Shown piece after piece: positions 1 to 7,553 of a stretch of 64,000 nucleotides of DNA. The translations under genes were made by a program, and so were the position numbers. The notes under the pieces are model-generated. The model had not been told where the DNA came from. It worked only from the letters and a program-made list of their open reading frames with translations, and searched no databases. This DNA is from Motilimonas pumila (GTDB lineage: Bacteria > Pseudomonadota > Gammaproteobacteria > Enterobacterales > CBDFNC01): NCBI RefSeq assembly GCF_003596335.1, contig NZ_QZCH01000019.1:1-64000 (forward strand), read 5' to 3'. Positions within the stretch are counted from its first letter, which is position 1; every line of letters starts with the position of its first letter.

Positions 1-139
1 GGAGATTTATGAAGCAAGATGTGGCCGCTTACATGAAGTATTACAACCTAGAGCGACTACATTCAGCCAATGGTGATTTATCACCAGTGGAGTTTGAAAA
101 TTCTCAACTAAAAGTGTCCAGTTGTAGTTGACCAGAACA
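1..139 (+). mobile_element. Right end of an IS3-family insertion sequence
   Basis: The window opens inside an insertion sequence. The end of an IS3-type transposase frame (stop at 129-131) runs into a probable terminal inverted repeat at about 113-139, which finishes with CA, as the TG...CA ends of IS3 elements do. The stop codon lies inside the inverted repeat, common in this family. The left end lies outside the window, so completeness and target duplication cannot be judged. Confidence 0.65.
3..131 (+). CDS. IS3-family transposase OrfB, C-terminal fragment
   Basis: The last 42 or so codons of a reading frame open at the left edge. The visible part contains YMKYYNLERLHSANGDLSP followed by VEFEN, the hallmark C-terminal end of the IS3 OrfB integrase (rve) domain, where the motif YNxxRxHxxxGxxSPxxFE follows the catalytic DDE glutamate. 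The protein would cut and join the element's ends during transposition. Only the tail is visible, so I cannot tell whether the gene is intact. Family assignment is firm; subgroup is not. Confidence 0.7.
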   Translation, partial: RFMKQDVAAYMKYYNLERLHSANGDLSPVEFENSQLKVSSCS

Positions 140-287
140 GACTTCTCGTGCTTGCAACTTTCTTCTTCAATTTGTTCTTTGGTCGTGTGCACCACGTTAG
201 CAGATGAAATGAACAACTCATGGGTAATCATTAATGCAACGACTATTAAACTGTCAAGGGTTTCAGTGTGAAGGAGGTGAACCTAGA

Positions 288-395
288 GTGAGAATGGCGG
301 ATGTTAAGATTAACGGTCAAAACATATTATGTCTTGTGGCTGTTTGGTTTTTTATCTTTGTGAAGGCGAAACCCTTTGATATAACTCTGATGTGA
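288..395 (+). CDS. Possible 35-residue membrane peptide with a very strong ribosome binding site
   Basis: A GTG at 288 follows AAGGAGGTGA at 271-280, nearly a full match to the anti-Shine-Dalgarno sequence, with a spacer of about 7-10 bases. An in-frame ATG at 294 is an alternative start. The frame ends at TGA 393-395. The product has a short polar N-terminus, one hydrophobic stretch (ILCLVAVWFFIFV, about residues 13-25) and a short basic tail, so a single-pass membrane peptide is possible. I recognise no family. It could also be the 5' remnant of a gene damaged when the neighbouring IS arrived. The ribosome site is the main support. Confidence 0.3.
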   Translation: MRMADVKINGQNILCLVAVWFFIFVKAKPFDITLM

Positions 396-397
396 GT

Positions 398-427
398 TTG
401 AGATTGTTGATAAATAAACAAGATAAA
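398..427 (+). promoter_or_regulatory. Possible sigma-70 promoter of the MipA gene
   Basis: TTGAGA at 398-403 is followed after 18 bases by GATAAA at 422-427, about 40 bases before the MipA start. The match is partial. The rest of 140-287 shows no gene or clear signal. Confidence 0.3.
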
Positions 428-469
428 ATAGCGCCAATTACAATACTCTAGCAGCAATATGCTGAAGGT

Positions 470-1291
470 TTGGGTCACTTGCGCATCATTCATCCATTTA
501 TGTTTCTTTTGTCTATTACAGGCGCTTTACCTGGCATGGCGATTGCGTCGGCGGGGATCGAGTTTTCTCAGTTAGTACCGAACTACTTTGGCCTTGCTGG
601 TGGGGTGACCCCTGAGTGGGCGGGTGCTAAAGATAACATGGCGGGTGTTGTGCCTGGGGCACGGATCAAGCTTGAAAATAACCGTTACGCTGAGTGGTAT
701 GGACCTTATGCTGGCATCAAGGTGAATCAAGACCTCAATTTTGAATGGGGCCCCGCCATGGTCATACGATTAGGGCGCCAAGACGTGACGAATGACGCCG
801 TCGATGCCTTACCTGATATTGGCTATGGTCTTGATCTTGGAGGCTTTGTTGGCTACGCAGTAACACGCACAGATACCATGATTCCTTTTTATAGTCGAGT
901 GGGATTACAGCTTACGACGGCGGTAGCCGGAGACACAAAAGGAACCAATGCCAGTGTTTATGCTAATACTTGGGTGCCCCTTAGCAGGCAAGTGTTTGTT
1001 GGTTTAGGTTTAGGGGCCACGTGGGCGGATGACAACTACATGCAACATCACTTTGGTGTTGATGCTGTCGCTGCCGCACAATCGGGCATTGCTGAGTTTG
1101 AGGCCCGGGCTGGTATCAGGCAATTTTATGCTTGGCCTGCAGTGATGTTTCAAGTTAATCCACAATGGTATGTGGCAGCAGGCGCTTATTATCAGCGCTT
1201 AACGAATGACGCAGCCAACAGTACGATCGTGGTCGAGCAGGGTGACAAGCATCAACTGACATACGGGTTAGGTTTGGGCTACGCCTGGTAA
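470..1291 (+). CDS. MipA/OmpV family outer membrane protein
   Basis: Predicted outer-membrane beta-barrel of the MipA/OmpV family (MltA-interacting scaffolding protein and relatives). With the TTG start at 470 the N-terminus has a basic n-region, a hydrophobic core and an AxA-type cleavage site near IASAG, as expected for Sec export. ATG at 500 would give a shorter signal peptide without the basic region, and neither start has a good ribosome site. The mature part alternates aromatic and glycine residues and ends in LGLGYAW, with a C-terminal aromatic residue typical of BAM substrates. At 273 residues the length fits. It converges on the LysR gene with about 19 bases between them. The substrate or partner is unknown. 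Confidence 0.8.
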   Translation: MGHLRIIHPFMFLLSITGALPGMAIASAGIEFSQLVPNYFGLAGGVTPEWAGAKDNMAGVVPGARIKLENNRYAEWYGPYAGIKVNQDLNFEWGPAMVIRLGRQDVTNDAVDALPDIGYGLDLGGFVGYAVTRTDTMIPFYSRVGLQLTTAVAGDTKGTNASVYANTWVPLSRQVFVGLGLGATWADDNYMQHHFGVDAVAAAQSGIAEFEARAGIRQFYAWPAVMFQVNPQWYVAAGAYYQRLTNDAANSTIVVEQGDKHQLTYGLGLGYAW

Positions 1292-1310
1292 ACAATGACG
1301 GCTGTTCAGT

Positions 1311-2117
1311 TTAGAACTCCAGCTCCTGGATAAATGGGCTGATAATTTTACTGAGCCAAGTGATTTTAGGTTCATGGCGACGACTGGCTTTGCAGATGAT
1401 GGCAACATCAAACGCAACCTTTGTATCTTCGGTCACGCCGGTGGATACCACGCAGGTTTTATGTTGGTCCATCAATTGGTCGAGTAGCGCGTAATTATCG
1501 ACCACAATCCCCGGGTGCAAACTAGGATCAATTTGTTGAAACCAGTTTTGGTGCTCGTTAAAATCATTGATCATCATTTTTACGTACTCCCCCGATGGAT
1601 TGCCAATAATCGTGCCGGTTAAGCTAATCAACTTTCGTTGATAAAACTGTTGTGAGCGTTCTGTCATGGCATGGACAGCGAGGTCAACGTCCGCGCTCAA
1701 TAAATGATTTTGCGTTTCATAGTCCCATTTTCGAAGTTCTATTTGTGCGTCCGTTTGTTGGCGGACCGCTTGGATAATATTTTTACCCACGTAAGGGATC
1801 AAGGGAGAAACGATATTGAGTGTGACTTTATTCAGGCGAGAAGGGTCAAATTCGTCCGGTGCTAGCGCCTGTTGTAATTGCTCAAGCGCGCGCTCAATTT
1901 TAGGCGCAATACTGTGGGCATAACTGGTTGGCTCTAGCCCTTTTCCGGTGCGCACAAACAGCGGGTCTTGCAAATCTTGCCGCAATTGCATTAAAACTTT
2001 AGAAATATAAGACTGAGAACGAGCCAATCGCACCGCAGCGTGTTGTGTTGAGCCTGTTTTATATACCGCCACAAATGCTTTTAAATGATTTAAATCAAGG
2101 GTTTGAAATAAGCTCAT
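1311..2117 (-). CDS. LysR-family transcriptional regulator
   Basis: The N-terminal winged helix-turn-helix, roughly residues 8-66, is typical of LysR regulators (LNHLKAFVAVYKTGSTQHAA, then a recognition helix around SQSYISKVLMQLRQ and FVRTGKGLEPT). The remaining 200 residues should be the periplasmic-binding-like effector domain. At 268 residues it is shorter than the usual 295-310, suggesting a trimmed C-terminal part. It is divergent from the membrane protein/HlyD pair at 2285, and the shared spacer holds palindromic TATTCCA elements, so control of that pair and of itself is the simplest inference. The effector is unknown. Confidence 0.88.
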   Translation of the reverse strand: MSLFQTLDLNHLKAFVAVYKTGSTQHAAVRLARSQSYISKVLMQLRQDLQDPLFVRTGKGLEPTSYAHSIAPKIERALEQLQQALAPDEFDPSRLNKVTLNIVSPLIPYVGKNIIQAVRQQTDAQIELRKWDYETQNHLLSADVDLAVHAMTERSQQFYQRKLISLTGTIIGNPSGEYVKMMINDFNEHQNWFQQIDPSLHPGIVVDNYALLDQLMDQHKTCVVSTGVTEDTKVAFDVAIICKASRRHEPKITWLSKIISPFIQELEF

Positions 2118-2140
2118 GGGGCAGCCTTATAGCCTTATAT

Positions 2141-2190
2141 ATATATTCCAATATTATATATCATAACTTTCAATATTCCATATGGAATAT
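2141..2190. promoter_or_regulatory. Candidate LysR operator: palindrome and repeated TATTCCA
   Basis: A perfect 18-base palindrome (ATATTCCATATGGAATAT) occupies 2173-2190. A further TATTCCA lies at 2144-2150, exactly 30 bases (about three helical turns) before the TATTCCA of the palindrome. This suits a tetrameric LysR protein with a recognition site and an activation site. It sits between the divergent LysR gene (start 2117) and the gene at 2285. Confidence 0.55.
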
Positions 2191-2284
2191 ATCAAATTAT
2201 CATTTTCTTGCGGCTTATTCATATACTGAGCTCATCTAAAGTCTTCGGGCTATTTAATGTCCCTACTAACATGACAGGTGAATA

Positions 2285-2776
2285 ATGAGTGAGATGACAA
2301 AAACACCAGCAGTTGCAGAGGGTAAACCCTGCGCAGCCATCAAGATTAAACGGGCTGTTATCAATTTACTTAAATTTTGCACGGTAATGGCGCTGATAGT
2401 AGGGATGAGCATTGCGTTATCTCATTTAGGCGCAATTCACGGTAAAGAGTTACCCGAGGAATACTTTTCCAACGGTTATCCGACTATTTTGAAATTGCTC
2501 GATTCTGAAGTGTTTATGGGTTTTATTTTTGTGGTGACAATCGGTGCATTTGGTTACGTGTTGTATTTGTTGTGGCAATTACACGAGGTGGCGGTGCATA
2601 AAGCCCAAGCCATGTCGAGTGCTCATACCCAATTAGTATTTGCATTGTCTTTATGTGGTTTATTTATTGATAAAACCTGGTGGGTGTTAGCCATTATTAT
2701 TGCCTTTGCAAGGTGGGATATTTTGTCTGACAAGCTGTCGTTCATCATCAACAAAGGTGTTAAAGGAGACAAATAA
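2285..2776 (+). CDS. Membrane protein of unknown function, paired with an HlyD-type adaptor
   Basis: I do not recognise this 163-residue protein. It has a soluble N-terminus of about 25 residues, a hydrophobic segment at about 27-50, a periplasmic-looking loop, a second at about 77-98, and a hydrophobic pair at about 114-143. Its stop overlaps the start of the next gene by one base (TAATG), so the two are translationally coupled. By analogy with E. coli pairs of a small membrane protein plus an HlyD-like protein (for example yiaW-yiaV), it may support an efflux or envelope function, but this is inference from context only. Confidence 0.7.
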   Translation: MSEMTKTPAVAEGKPCAAIKIKRAVINLLKFCTVMALIVGMSIALSHLGAIHGKELPEEYFSNGYPTILKLLDSEVFMGFIFVVTIGAFGYVLYLLWQLHEVAVHKAQAMSSAHTQLVFALSLCGLFIDKTWWVLAIIIAFARWDILSDKLSFIINKGVKGDK

Positions 2777-3807
2777 TGAAAGAGATAATGCTGCCTTATA
2801 TCTTAGTTGTGTGGTTGTTAGTTAAATTAGGTGTGATCCAGTGGAATTTTCGTAATGCGGTGATCAGTACGGGTTTAGGATGTTTTATCGCATTTATGTT
2901 ATTTACTGCCCACCGTTTTTGGTCGCCTGCTGACTTAACAGACAGTACGACGGTGAAAGCGCCTCATGCGGTGTTAAGTCCATTATTTGCCCAAGAGGTT
3001 GAACAAGTATTTGTAGTGCATAACCAAGAAGTGAAAAAAGGCGATGTCATCTATACCTTGGTGGCAACCGATAATGAAGAAGAAGTGGCGGCTTTGCAGG
3101 CGGATAAATTGGCCGCATTGGCCGATATTAAAGCCATTGACGTACAAATTCGCAACGATAAACGAAACCTAGACCGACTTGCCCGCTTAGATGACTTTGC
3201 CAGCCAAGCAGATCGCGATAACTTATCCGCCAGCATTGATGCTTCACAAGCCGGAAGAGTGGCAGCTGAAGCAAGGGTTAAAACGATCGATGCCAAGATT
3301 GCTAAAGCGCAGTGGCAAGAAGATCGTAATCGTGTTGTCGCGCCATTTGATGGCCAGGTATCAATTACGAACATCACCGAAGGCACTCGCGTGGGTAATA
3401 TGCATTTATACGACACCAGCAAAAAGTTTGTTGAAATGCGCATCGCTGACCAAACGTATCGCAACATCGAAAAAGGGCAATTTGCGGAGTTCTACTTAGA
3501 TGCATATCCGGGTGAAATTTTCCGTGGCCGCGTTCACAGCTTAACAGCGGGTACCGGTGAAGCCATGATAGATGTGCGCAATGGTGACCAACACGTTCGT
3601 CGTCATGTCGGCAACAACAGCAGCAGTCATGGCCGCACCGTGATCATCGAGTTCGAGCAACCGGAAGGCTACAATGTGCCTATCGGCGCCACTGGCTCCG
3701 CTTGGATTTCTGCTAATAAACCTCACGAAAAGCTTGGGTTTATGGATATCATCGGTGGCGCGGTAGTGCGTCTGAAGTCTTACAAAGCTTACTTAAGTGC
3801 GGTGTAA
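2776..3807 (+). CDS. HlyD-family membrane fusion (periplasmic adaptor) protein
   Basis: A 343-residue adaptor with two N-terminal hydrophobic segments (about 6-20 and 28-46), then the biotinyl-lipoyl-like half motif (VKAPHAVLSPLF... VKKGDVIYTL), a long alpha-helical hairpin (about 95-180), the second lipoyl half (VVAPFDGQVSITNITEGTRV) and a beta-barrel region. Such proteins link inner-membrane transporters to an outer-membrane channel. No ABC, MFS or RND pump and no TolC homologue is adjacent; the only partner gene is the membrane protein before it. A convergent gene begins 26 bases downstream. Confidence 0.85.
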   Translation: MKEIMLPYILVVWLLVKLGVIQWNFRNAVISTGLGCFIAFMLFTAHRFWSPADLTDSTTVKAPHAVLSPLFAQEVEQVFVVHNQEVKKGDVIYTLVATDNEEEVAALQADKLAALADIKAIDVQIRNDKRNLDRLARLDDFASQADRDNLSASIDASQAGRVAAEARVKTIDAKIAKAQWQEDRNRVVAPFDGQVSITNITEGTRVGNMHLYDTSKKFVEMRIADQTYRNIEKGQFAEFYLDAYPGEIFRGRVHSLTAGTGEAMIDVRNGDQHVRRHVGNNSSSHGRTVIIEFEQPEGYNVPIGATGSAWISANKPHEKLGFMDIIGGAVVRLKSYKAYLSAV

Positions 3808-3833
3808 GAGAAAGGTAAGTATTTGCTGGTAGG

Positions 3834-4472
3834 TTAATCGATACCTACCAGCAGTTGCGGTATTTCTGTTTTATCGAATGTTGGGTATTGCCTAGCATAT
3901 TGCAACGCGGCCTTAAACCGACTTGGTCCAAGTTTATTTACCAGGGCGACAAGGTAGTCTTCTAAGACATCAAATTGCTTCGCATGAGCGCTAATGGCCG
4001 ATGCGACATTGTTATATTGAATACCGTCAAACTCGAAATGGCGGTCTGGCATAATGGCTAACTCAACGCCGTCAAGGGCCAATGGCCAACCCGCAAACTC
4101 CACCCTGTCTCTGGCAATTTCAAACATCATCCATGCACTTTTCTTAAAGCCTGCAAAACTTTTATCTTCAAATTCAGATAGTTCCAGCTCTTGCTTCGTC
4201 CAATTATTACCTATGTCTAAGTGTTTACGGTATTTTTGGCGAAGCGCTTGGTGCAGTTGCTGACGTAATTCAGTGGCGTCTTGCGCTGTTACTTTTGCAC
4301 TATTAGCAAGGGATCCACACTCTTGGCAAACAGGTAAACTAAGAGGCGGGTGTGGGCAGTCTAATCCCTTTGATGGGTTTTGTGGTAAGGCTAACCAGCT
4401 TAAGCTGGGCTCGGCACATATCCAACAAGTGTGGCGGTATTTAAACGGGAGATCGATTTTAGGATAAGCCAT
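3834..4472 (-). CDS. Zinc-ribbon-containing protein of unknown function
   Basis: About 212 residues, not recognised. The N-terminus has two cysteine pairs, CWIC near residue 17 and CQEC near residue 50, plus a single CPH between them, which would build a zinc ribbon. The rest looks like a soluble alpha/beta domain. I chose ATG at 4472; a GTG at 4487 in the same frame has no better ribosome site. The order of an N-terminal zinc finger and an acidic helical part recalls small HNH-like or nucleic-acid-binding proteins, but no HNH motif is visible. It is transcribed alone and convergent with the HlyD gene. Confidence 0.6.
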   Translation of the reverse strand: MAYPKIDLPFKYRHTCWICAEPSLSWLALPQNPSKGLDCPHPPLSLPVCQECGSLANSAKVTAQDATELRQQLHQALRQKYRKHLDIGNNWTKQELELSEFEDKSFAGFKKSAWMMFEIARDRVEFAGWPLALDGVELAIMPDRHFEFDGIQYNNVASAISAHAKQFDVLEDYLVALVNKLGPSRFKAALQYARQYPTFDKTEIPQLLVGID

Positions 4473-4581
4473 GTAACTGATTATCACAGTGGTGTTGAGT
4501 TAACAAGAAAGATGCCAGAGCGTTGCTGTTAAGTCTAGCGAGCGACGGGATTAACCAGTAAAAAATCGGGGCTCTGCAATA

Positions 4582-4608
4582 AAAAACCACTGCCTTGGCA
4601 GTGGTTTT
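4582..4608 (-). terminator. Intrinsic terminator of the small gene at 4636-4764
   Basis: Inverted repeat AAAACCACTGCC (4583-4594) and GGCAGTGGTTTT (4597-4608); on the minus strand the stem is followed by a T-rich tract. Confidence 0.75.
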
Positions 4609-4635
4609 ATAGAAGCAGATACATAATAAGGCCTA

Positions 4636-4764
4636 TTAGCGAGCGCTGTTGCGGATGGGTTTAATTTGTTCGTCTGATTCAATGGGTAAAAATACGTGTT
4701 TAGGGTTCCATACACTGAACCATAAATGTCGTTGACGTAAGTTCTTTCTTTTATTTCTCATCAT
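4636..4764 (-). CDS. Small basic protein of unknown function (42 residues)
   Basis: The start is set by AGAGGAATT just upstream of a double ATG (4764 and 4761). The product begins MMRNKRKNLRQRHLWFSVWN and ends with a charged tail; nearly a third of the first 15 residues are Arg or Lys. A good terminator lies 27 bases after the stop on the same strand. Together these argue for a real gene rather than chance. A longer frame back to 4908 lacks a ribosome site and adds sequence that looks noncoding. I know no function; the basic, aromatic composition suggests binding to nucleic acid or ribosome. Confidence 0.6.
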   Translation of the reverse strand: MMRNKRKNLRQRHLWFSVWNPKHVFLPIESDEQIKPIRNSAR

Positions 4765-5029
4765 AATTCCTCTTTGTGTTGATGCGTATTCATCCTGACG
4801 CTTGTATATGACAAACCCGTGACAACTTGGTTCCCTAATTAAAAAAATTTTGCTGAGATACGATAACAACAGGCATATTAATTTAAAGCTGTTGTATTTT
4901 TTCGTCACCTTGATTAAAAAAACAGCAGGGTAGGGCGAACAGCGGCAAAAAAAAGCATTATTTTGCGAAAGAACAAAGAAAAAGTGGAATTATTACATCA
5001 TAATACGCAAGCTAATAAGCTAGTATGAA
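4765..5029. other. Intergenic region without a gene
   Basis: A divergent spacer between the small gene and the pfkA side. It is A+T rich with several A-tracts and must hold the small gene's promoter. I see no open frame with a ribosome site. Confidence 0.5.
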
Positions 5030-5126
5030 TTAGAGCATCGCTTTGGGTAAACCGACCCTGGTGTAACAAAGAAGCTAAGCGCTTTAGTAAGTGTTTACGA
5101 TGCTCTAAAGGGGCAAAAAATGCCCC
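5030..5126 (+). ncRNA. Candidate structured RNA (small RNA or pfkA leader)
   Basis: An 11-base arm TTAGAGCATCG (5030-5040) pairs perfectly with CGATGCTCTAA (5098-5108). Inside, CTTTG 5041-5045 pairs with CAAAG 5067-5071 enclosing a GGT/ACC hairpin, and CTAAG 5075-5079 pairs with CTTTAG up to 5087 around a CGC loop. This makes a closed multi-branch fold. Directly after it GGGGCA 5110-5115 and TGCCCC 5121-5126 form a GC-rich hairpin without a long T-tract. The pfkA start is about 140 bases further on. It does not match any riboswitch or known RNA that I recall, and the strand is assumed from pfkA. Confidence 0.4.
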
Positions 5127-5268
5127 TGACATTGGTTTGTTCGGTATAATGGCAACGCATTAGCCAACAAGCACTCAAGCCATGTAGGTTGGCGAATAAC
5201 GGTTTTTAGCGAGCTGGGTTTTCCGAGCTTGTAGATGGATTAGATTTATCAATTGGTCGAGGTAGCAA

Positions 5269-6231
5269 GTGATTAAAAAAATAGGCGTACTTACCAGTGG
5301 TGGCGATGCCCCAGGAATGAATGCTGCAGTACGTGCAGTGGTTCGAGCAGGTTTAGCCGAAGGCATGGAAGTGTATGGTATTTATGATGGTTACTACGGT
5401 ATGTATCATGATCATATCGAGAAGCTTAACCGTCAAAACGTATCAGACATTATTAACAAGGGCGGTACTGTTCTTGGATCTGCACGTTTCCCTGAGTTTA
5501 AAGAGCCTAGCGTTCGTGAAGAAGCCATTAAAAACCTTAAAAAACACGGTATCGAAGCCATTGTAGTGGTTGGCGGTGACGGCTCTTACATGGGTGCGAT
5601 GAAGCTGAGTGAAATGGGCTTTCCTTGTATTGGTCTTCCAGGCACGATCGATAACGACATTTCAGGTACAGATTACACCATTGGCTTTATGACAGCCCTG
5701 GATACAGTTGTTGACGCGATTGACCGTTTACGTGATACGTCTTCTTCTCATAATCGTATTTCTATTGTTGAAATCATGGGCCGCCACTGTGGCGACCTGA
5801 CTTTATGGGCGTCGATTGCCGGTGGTTCTGAGTACATTATCGTTCCTGAAGTAGACTTTGACGAAGAAGAGTTACTACGCCAAGTTGCAGAAGGTGAAGC
5901 AAAGGGTAAGAAACACGCGATTATCGCGATTACTGAGCACGTCGCTGACGTCAATGCCATGGCCAAGCGCATTGAAGAGCAAACGGGTCGTGAGACGCGT
6001 GCTACCATTCTCGGTCATATTCAGCGTGGCGGCGCGCCAAATGCATGGGATCGCGTTCAAGCGAGTCGCATGGGAGGCTACGCGGTTGAGCTATTACTGA
6101 AAGGTGAAAGTGCACGTTGTGTTGGTATTCAAAAAGGTCAACTGGTGCATCACGACATCATTGATTGTCTCACTAACATGCGTCGTGCTTTCCGCCAAGA
6201 CTTGTACGATCTTTCGAATCGCTTGTTCTAA
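5269..6231 (+). CDS. pfkA: 6-phosphofructokinase
   Basis: ATP-dependent phosphofructokinase, 320 residues, the usual bacterial length. It phosphorylates fructose 6-phosphate to fructose 1,6-bisphosphate, the committed step of glycolysis. It has the glycine-rich ATP site [12 protein letters not shown] near the N-terminus, GGDGSYMGA, the catalytic PGTIDNDI loop with its aspartate, and MGRHCGDL. The start is GTG at 5269, preceded by GAGG at 5259-5262. A TATAAT at 5145-5150 without a good -35 may be its promoter. A strong terminator follows, so it is monocistronic. A functional PfkA together with PykA points to a working Embden-Meyerhof route. Confidence 0.97.
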   Translation: MIKKIGVLTSGGDAPGMNAAVRAVVRAGLAEGMEVYGIYDGYYGMYHDHIEKLNRQNVSDIINKGGTVLGSARFPEFKEPSVREEAIKNLKKHGIEAIVVVGGDGSYMGAMKLSEMGFPCIGLPGTIDNDISGTDYTIGFMTALDTVVDAIDRLRDTSSSHNRISIVEIMGRHCGDLTLWASIAGGSEYIIVPEVDFDEEELLRQVAEGEAKGKKHAIIAITEHVADVNAMAKRIEEQTGRETRATILGHIQRGGAPNAWDRVQASRMGGYAVELLLKGESARCVGIQKGQLVHHDIIDCLTNMRRAFRQDLYDLSNRLF

Positions 6232-6234
6232 TGT

Positions 6235-6262
6235 AAAAAAGCCTGCTTCGGCAGGCTTTTTT
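6235..6262 (+). terminator. pfkA intrinsic terminator
   Basis: AAAAAAGCCTGC, a TTCG tetraloop, GCAGGC, then a T-tract. The leading A-run allows function on both strands. Confidence 0.9.
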
Positions 6263-6314
6263 ATTTCCTATCCTGGCTCTCTACGCTCCCTTATTGTGAA
6301 CGGTTTTATCGGCG

Positions 6315-7553
6315 ATGACTGACGCTGAACTTGAAATTTTATTCCAACAACTTGATACCTGCTTATATCAGCATCGTGCGTTGTGGCAATTTGCCCCATT
6401 TGCTCAAGATGACGTGCCTTGGCAGGCTACTTACCCCGCACTTTACCAGGCATTATCCGCGCTAAGCGATGAAGATATTGCTCAGATAAGCACGATAGAT
6501 GACGCTGTTTCACCTTGGCTAGAATCGTTGTCTGATCTTAAGGCATTATATCAATCCCCTTTATTACGGCATTCCAGTCATCAACCTGACACAACGGATG
6601 TCCCCTTTTGGCTGATGCAAGGTGTTAAAGGCAGAAAGCAAGATCAAATAGCGCGCTTTGTGTCAGCTTTACCAACGAATGCAGGGCAATCTCATTTACT
6701 AGAGTGGTGTGCGGGTAAAGGTCATTTAGGGCGTCTAGCAGCATTTGATCGACGGCAAGCTTGCACGTCTTTAGAGTGGCAATCGGACCTGTGTGATGAC
6801 GGTCAGGCGTTATCCGCCAAGCTGGATATTGCGCAAGAGTTTGTCCATTTAGACGTGTTAAAGCAGAGTGTGGGGCCTTTTATCCAACCCCATTCGGGGG
6901 TGATGGCATTGCACGCTTGTGGCCAACTTCATCAGCGTTGTATTGATGAAACGGTCAAAGCCAATGCTGCTTGGTTAACTTTAAGCCCCTGTTGTTATCA
7001 CCTCATTTCTGGCGAGCATTATCAAGGCATGAGCCAAGCAGCTAAAGCAAGCAGATTAACACTTTGCAAGCTTGATCTTAAGTTACCATTGCAGCAATTG
7101 GTCACAGGCGGTGAACGGCAACGGCTGTTACGGGAAAAAGAGTTACTTTGGCGGCTCGCATTTTCACATTATTGCCAGCTAACTCAAGTTGCTCAAGGTT
7201 ATGTCAGTTTGCCTAATTTCCCCAAAATTTTACTGTCCGGTAATTATTCAGATTTTGTCTCCTGGGCGATCGCTGCGAAAGCGAAAAGTAAGCAGCCTTT
7301 GGCGCTAACATTTGTGCCTGAGCTGCTCGAATTGTCGTTACGCGTCGGCCAACAACAACAAGGTATGTTGGCGCGTATAGAAGTGGTTCGCCAGCTCTTT
7401 AGGCGGCCTTTAGAGTTGTGGTTGTTGCTAGATAAGGCTTTGTTTTTAAAACAACATGGTTATCATATTAGGTTGAATACTTTCTGCGACTTTAACGTCA
7501 CTCCACGGAATTATTTGCTTATCGCACAGCGTCAATCTTTACCGCCTTGTTGA
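6315..7553 (+). CDS. SAM-dependent methyltransferase (Methyltransf_32-like)
   Basis: A 412-residue class I methyltransferase. The SAM motif LLEWCAGKGHLGR lies at about 135, an acidic motif SLEW follows at about 155, HACGQLHQRCID is at about 200, and LSPCCYH at about 225 resembles the catalytic region of nucleic-acid or protein methyltransferases of the Methyltransf_32 group. The substrate is unknown; tRNA or another macromolecule is likely. It starts about 50 bases after the pfkA terminator and its 3' end overlaps the convergent astB by 22 bases. Confidence 0.75.
   Translation: MTDAELEILFQQLDTCLYQHRALWQFAPFAQDDVPWQATYPALYQALSALSDEDIAQISTIDDAVSPWLESLSDLKALYQSPLLRHSSHQPDTTDVPFWLMQGVKGRKQDQIARFVSALPTNAGQSHLLEWCAGKGHLGRLAAFDRRQACTSLEWQSDLCDDGQALSAKLDIAQEFVHLDVLKQSVGPFIQPHSGVMALHACGQLHQRCIDETVKANAAWLTLSPCCYHLISGEHYQGMSQAAKASRLTLCKLDLKLPLQQLVTGGERQRLLREKELLWRLAFSHYCQLTQVAQGYVSLPNFPKILLSGNYSDFVSWAIAAKAKSKQPLALTFVPELLELSLRVGQQQQGMLARIEVVRQLFRRPLELWLLLDKALFLKQHGYHIRLNTFCDFNVTPRNYLLIAQRQSLPPC

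Noticed and set aside
7-231. A 74-codon minus-strand frame across the IS end and the following spacer
   Set aside because: It crosses the IS terminus and has no recognisable domain or ribosome site.
3051-3467. Antisense frame opposite the HlyD gene
   Set aside because: Codon usage follows the plus-strand protein and no domain is seen.
4764-4908. Longer form of the small minus-strand gene
   Set aside because: The extra N-terminal sequence lacks a ribosome site, and ATG 4764 with AGAGGAA is clearly better.
5030-5108. tRNA, attC site or MITE
   Set aside because: No T-loop, acceptor or CCA features, no GTTRRRY/RYYYAAC attC core, and no target duplication around the inverted repeats.
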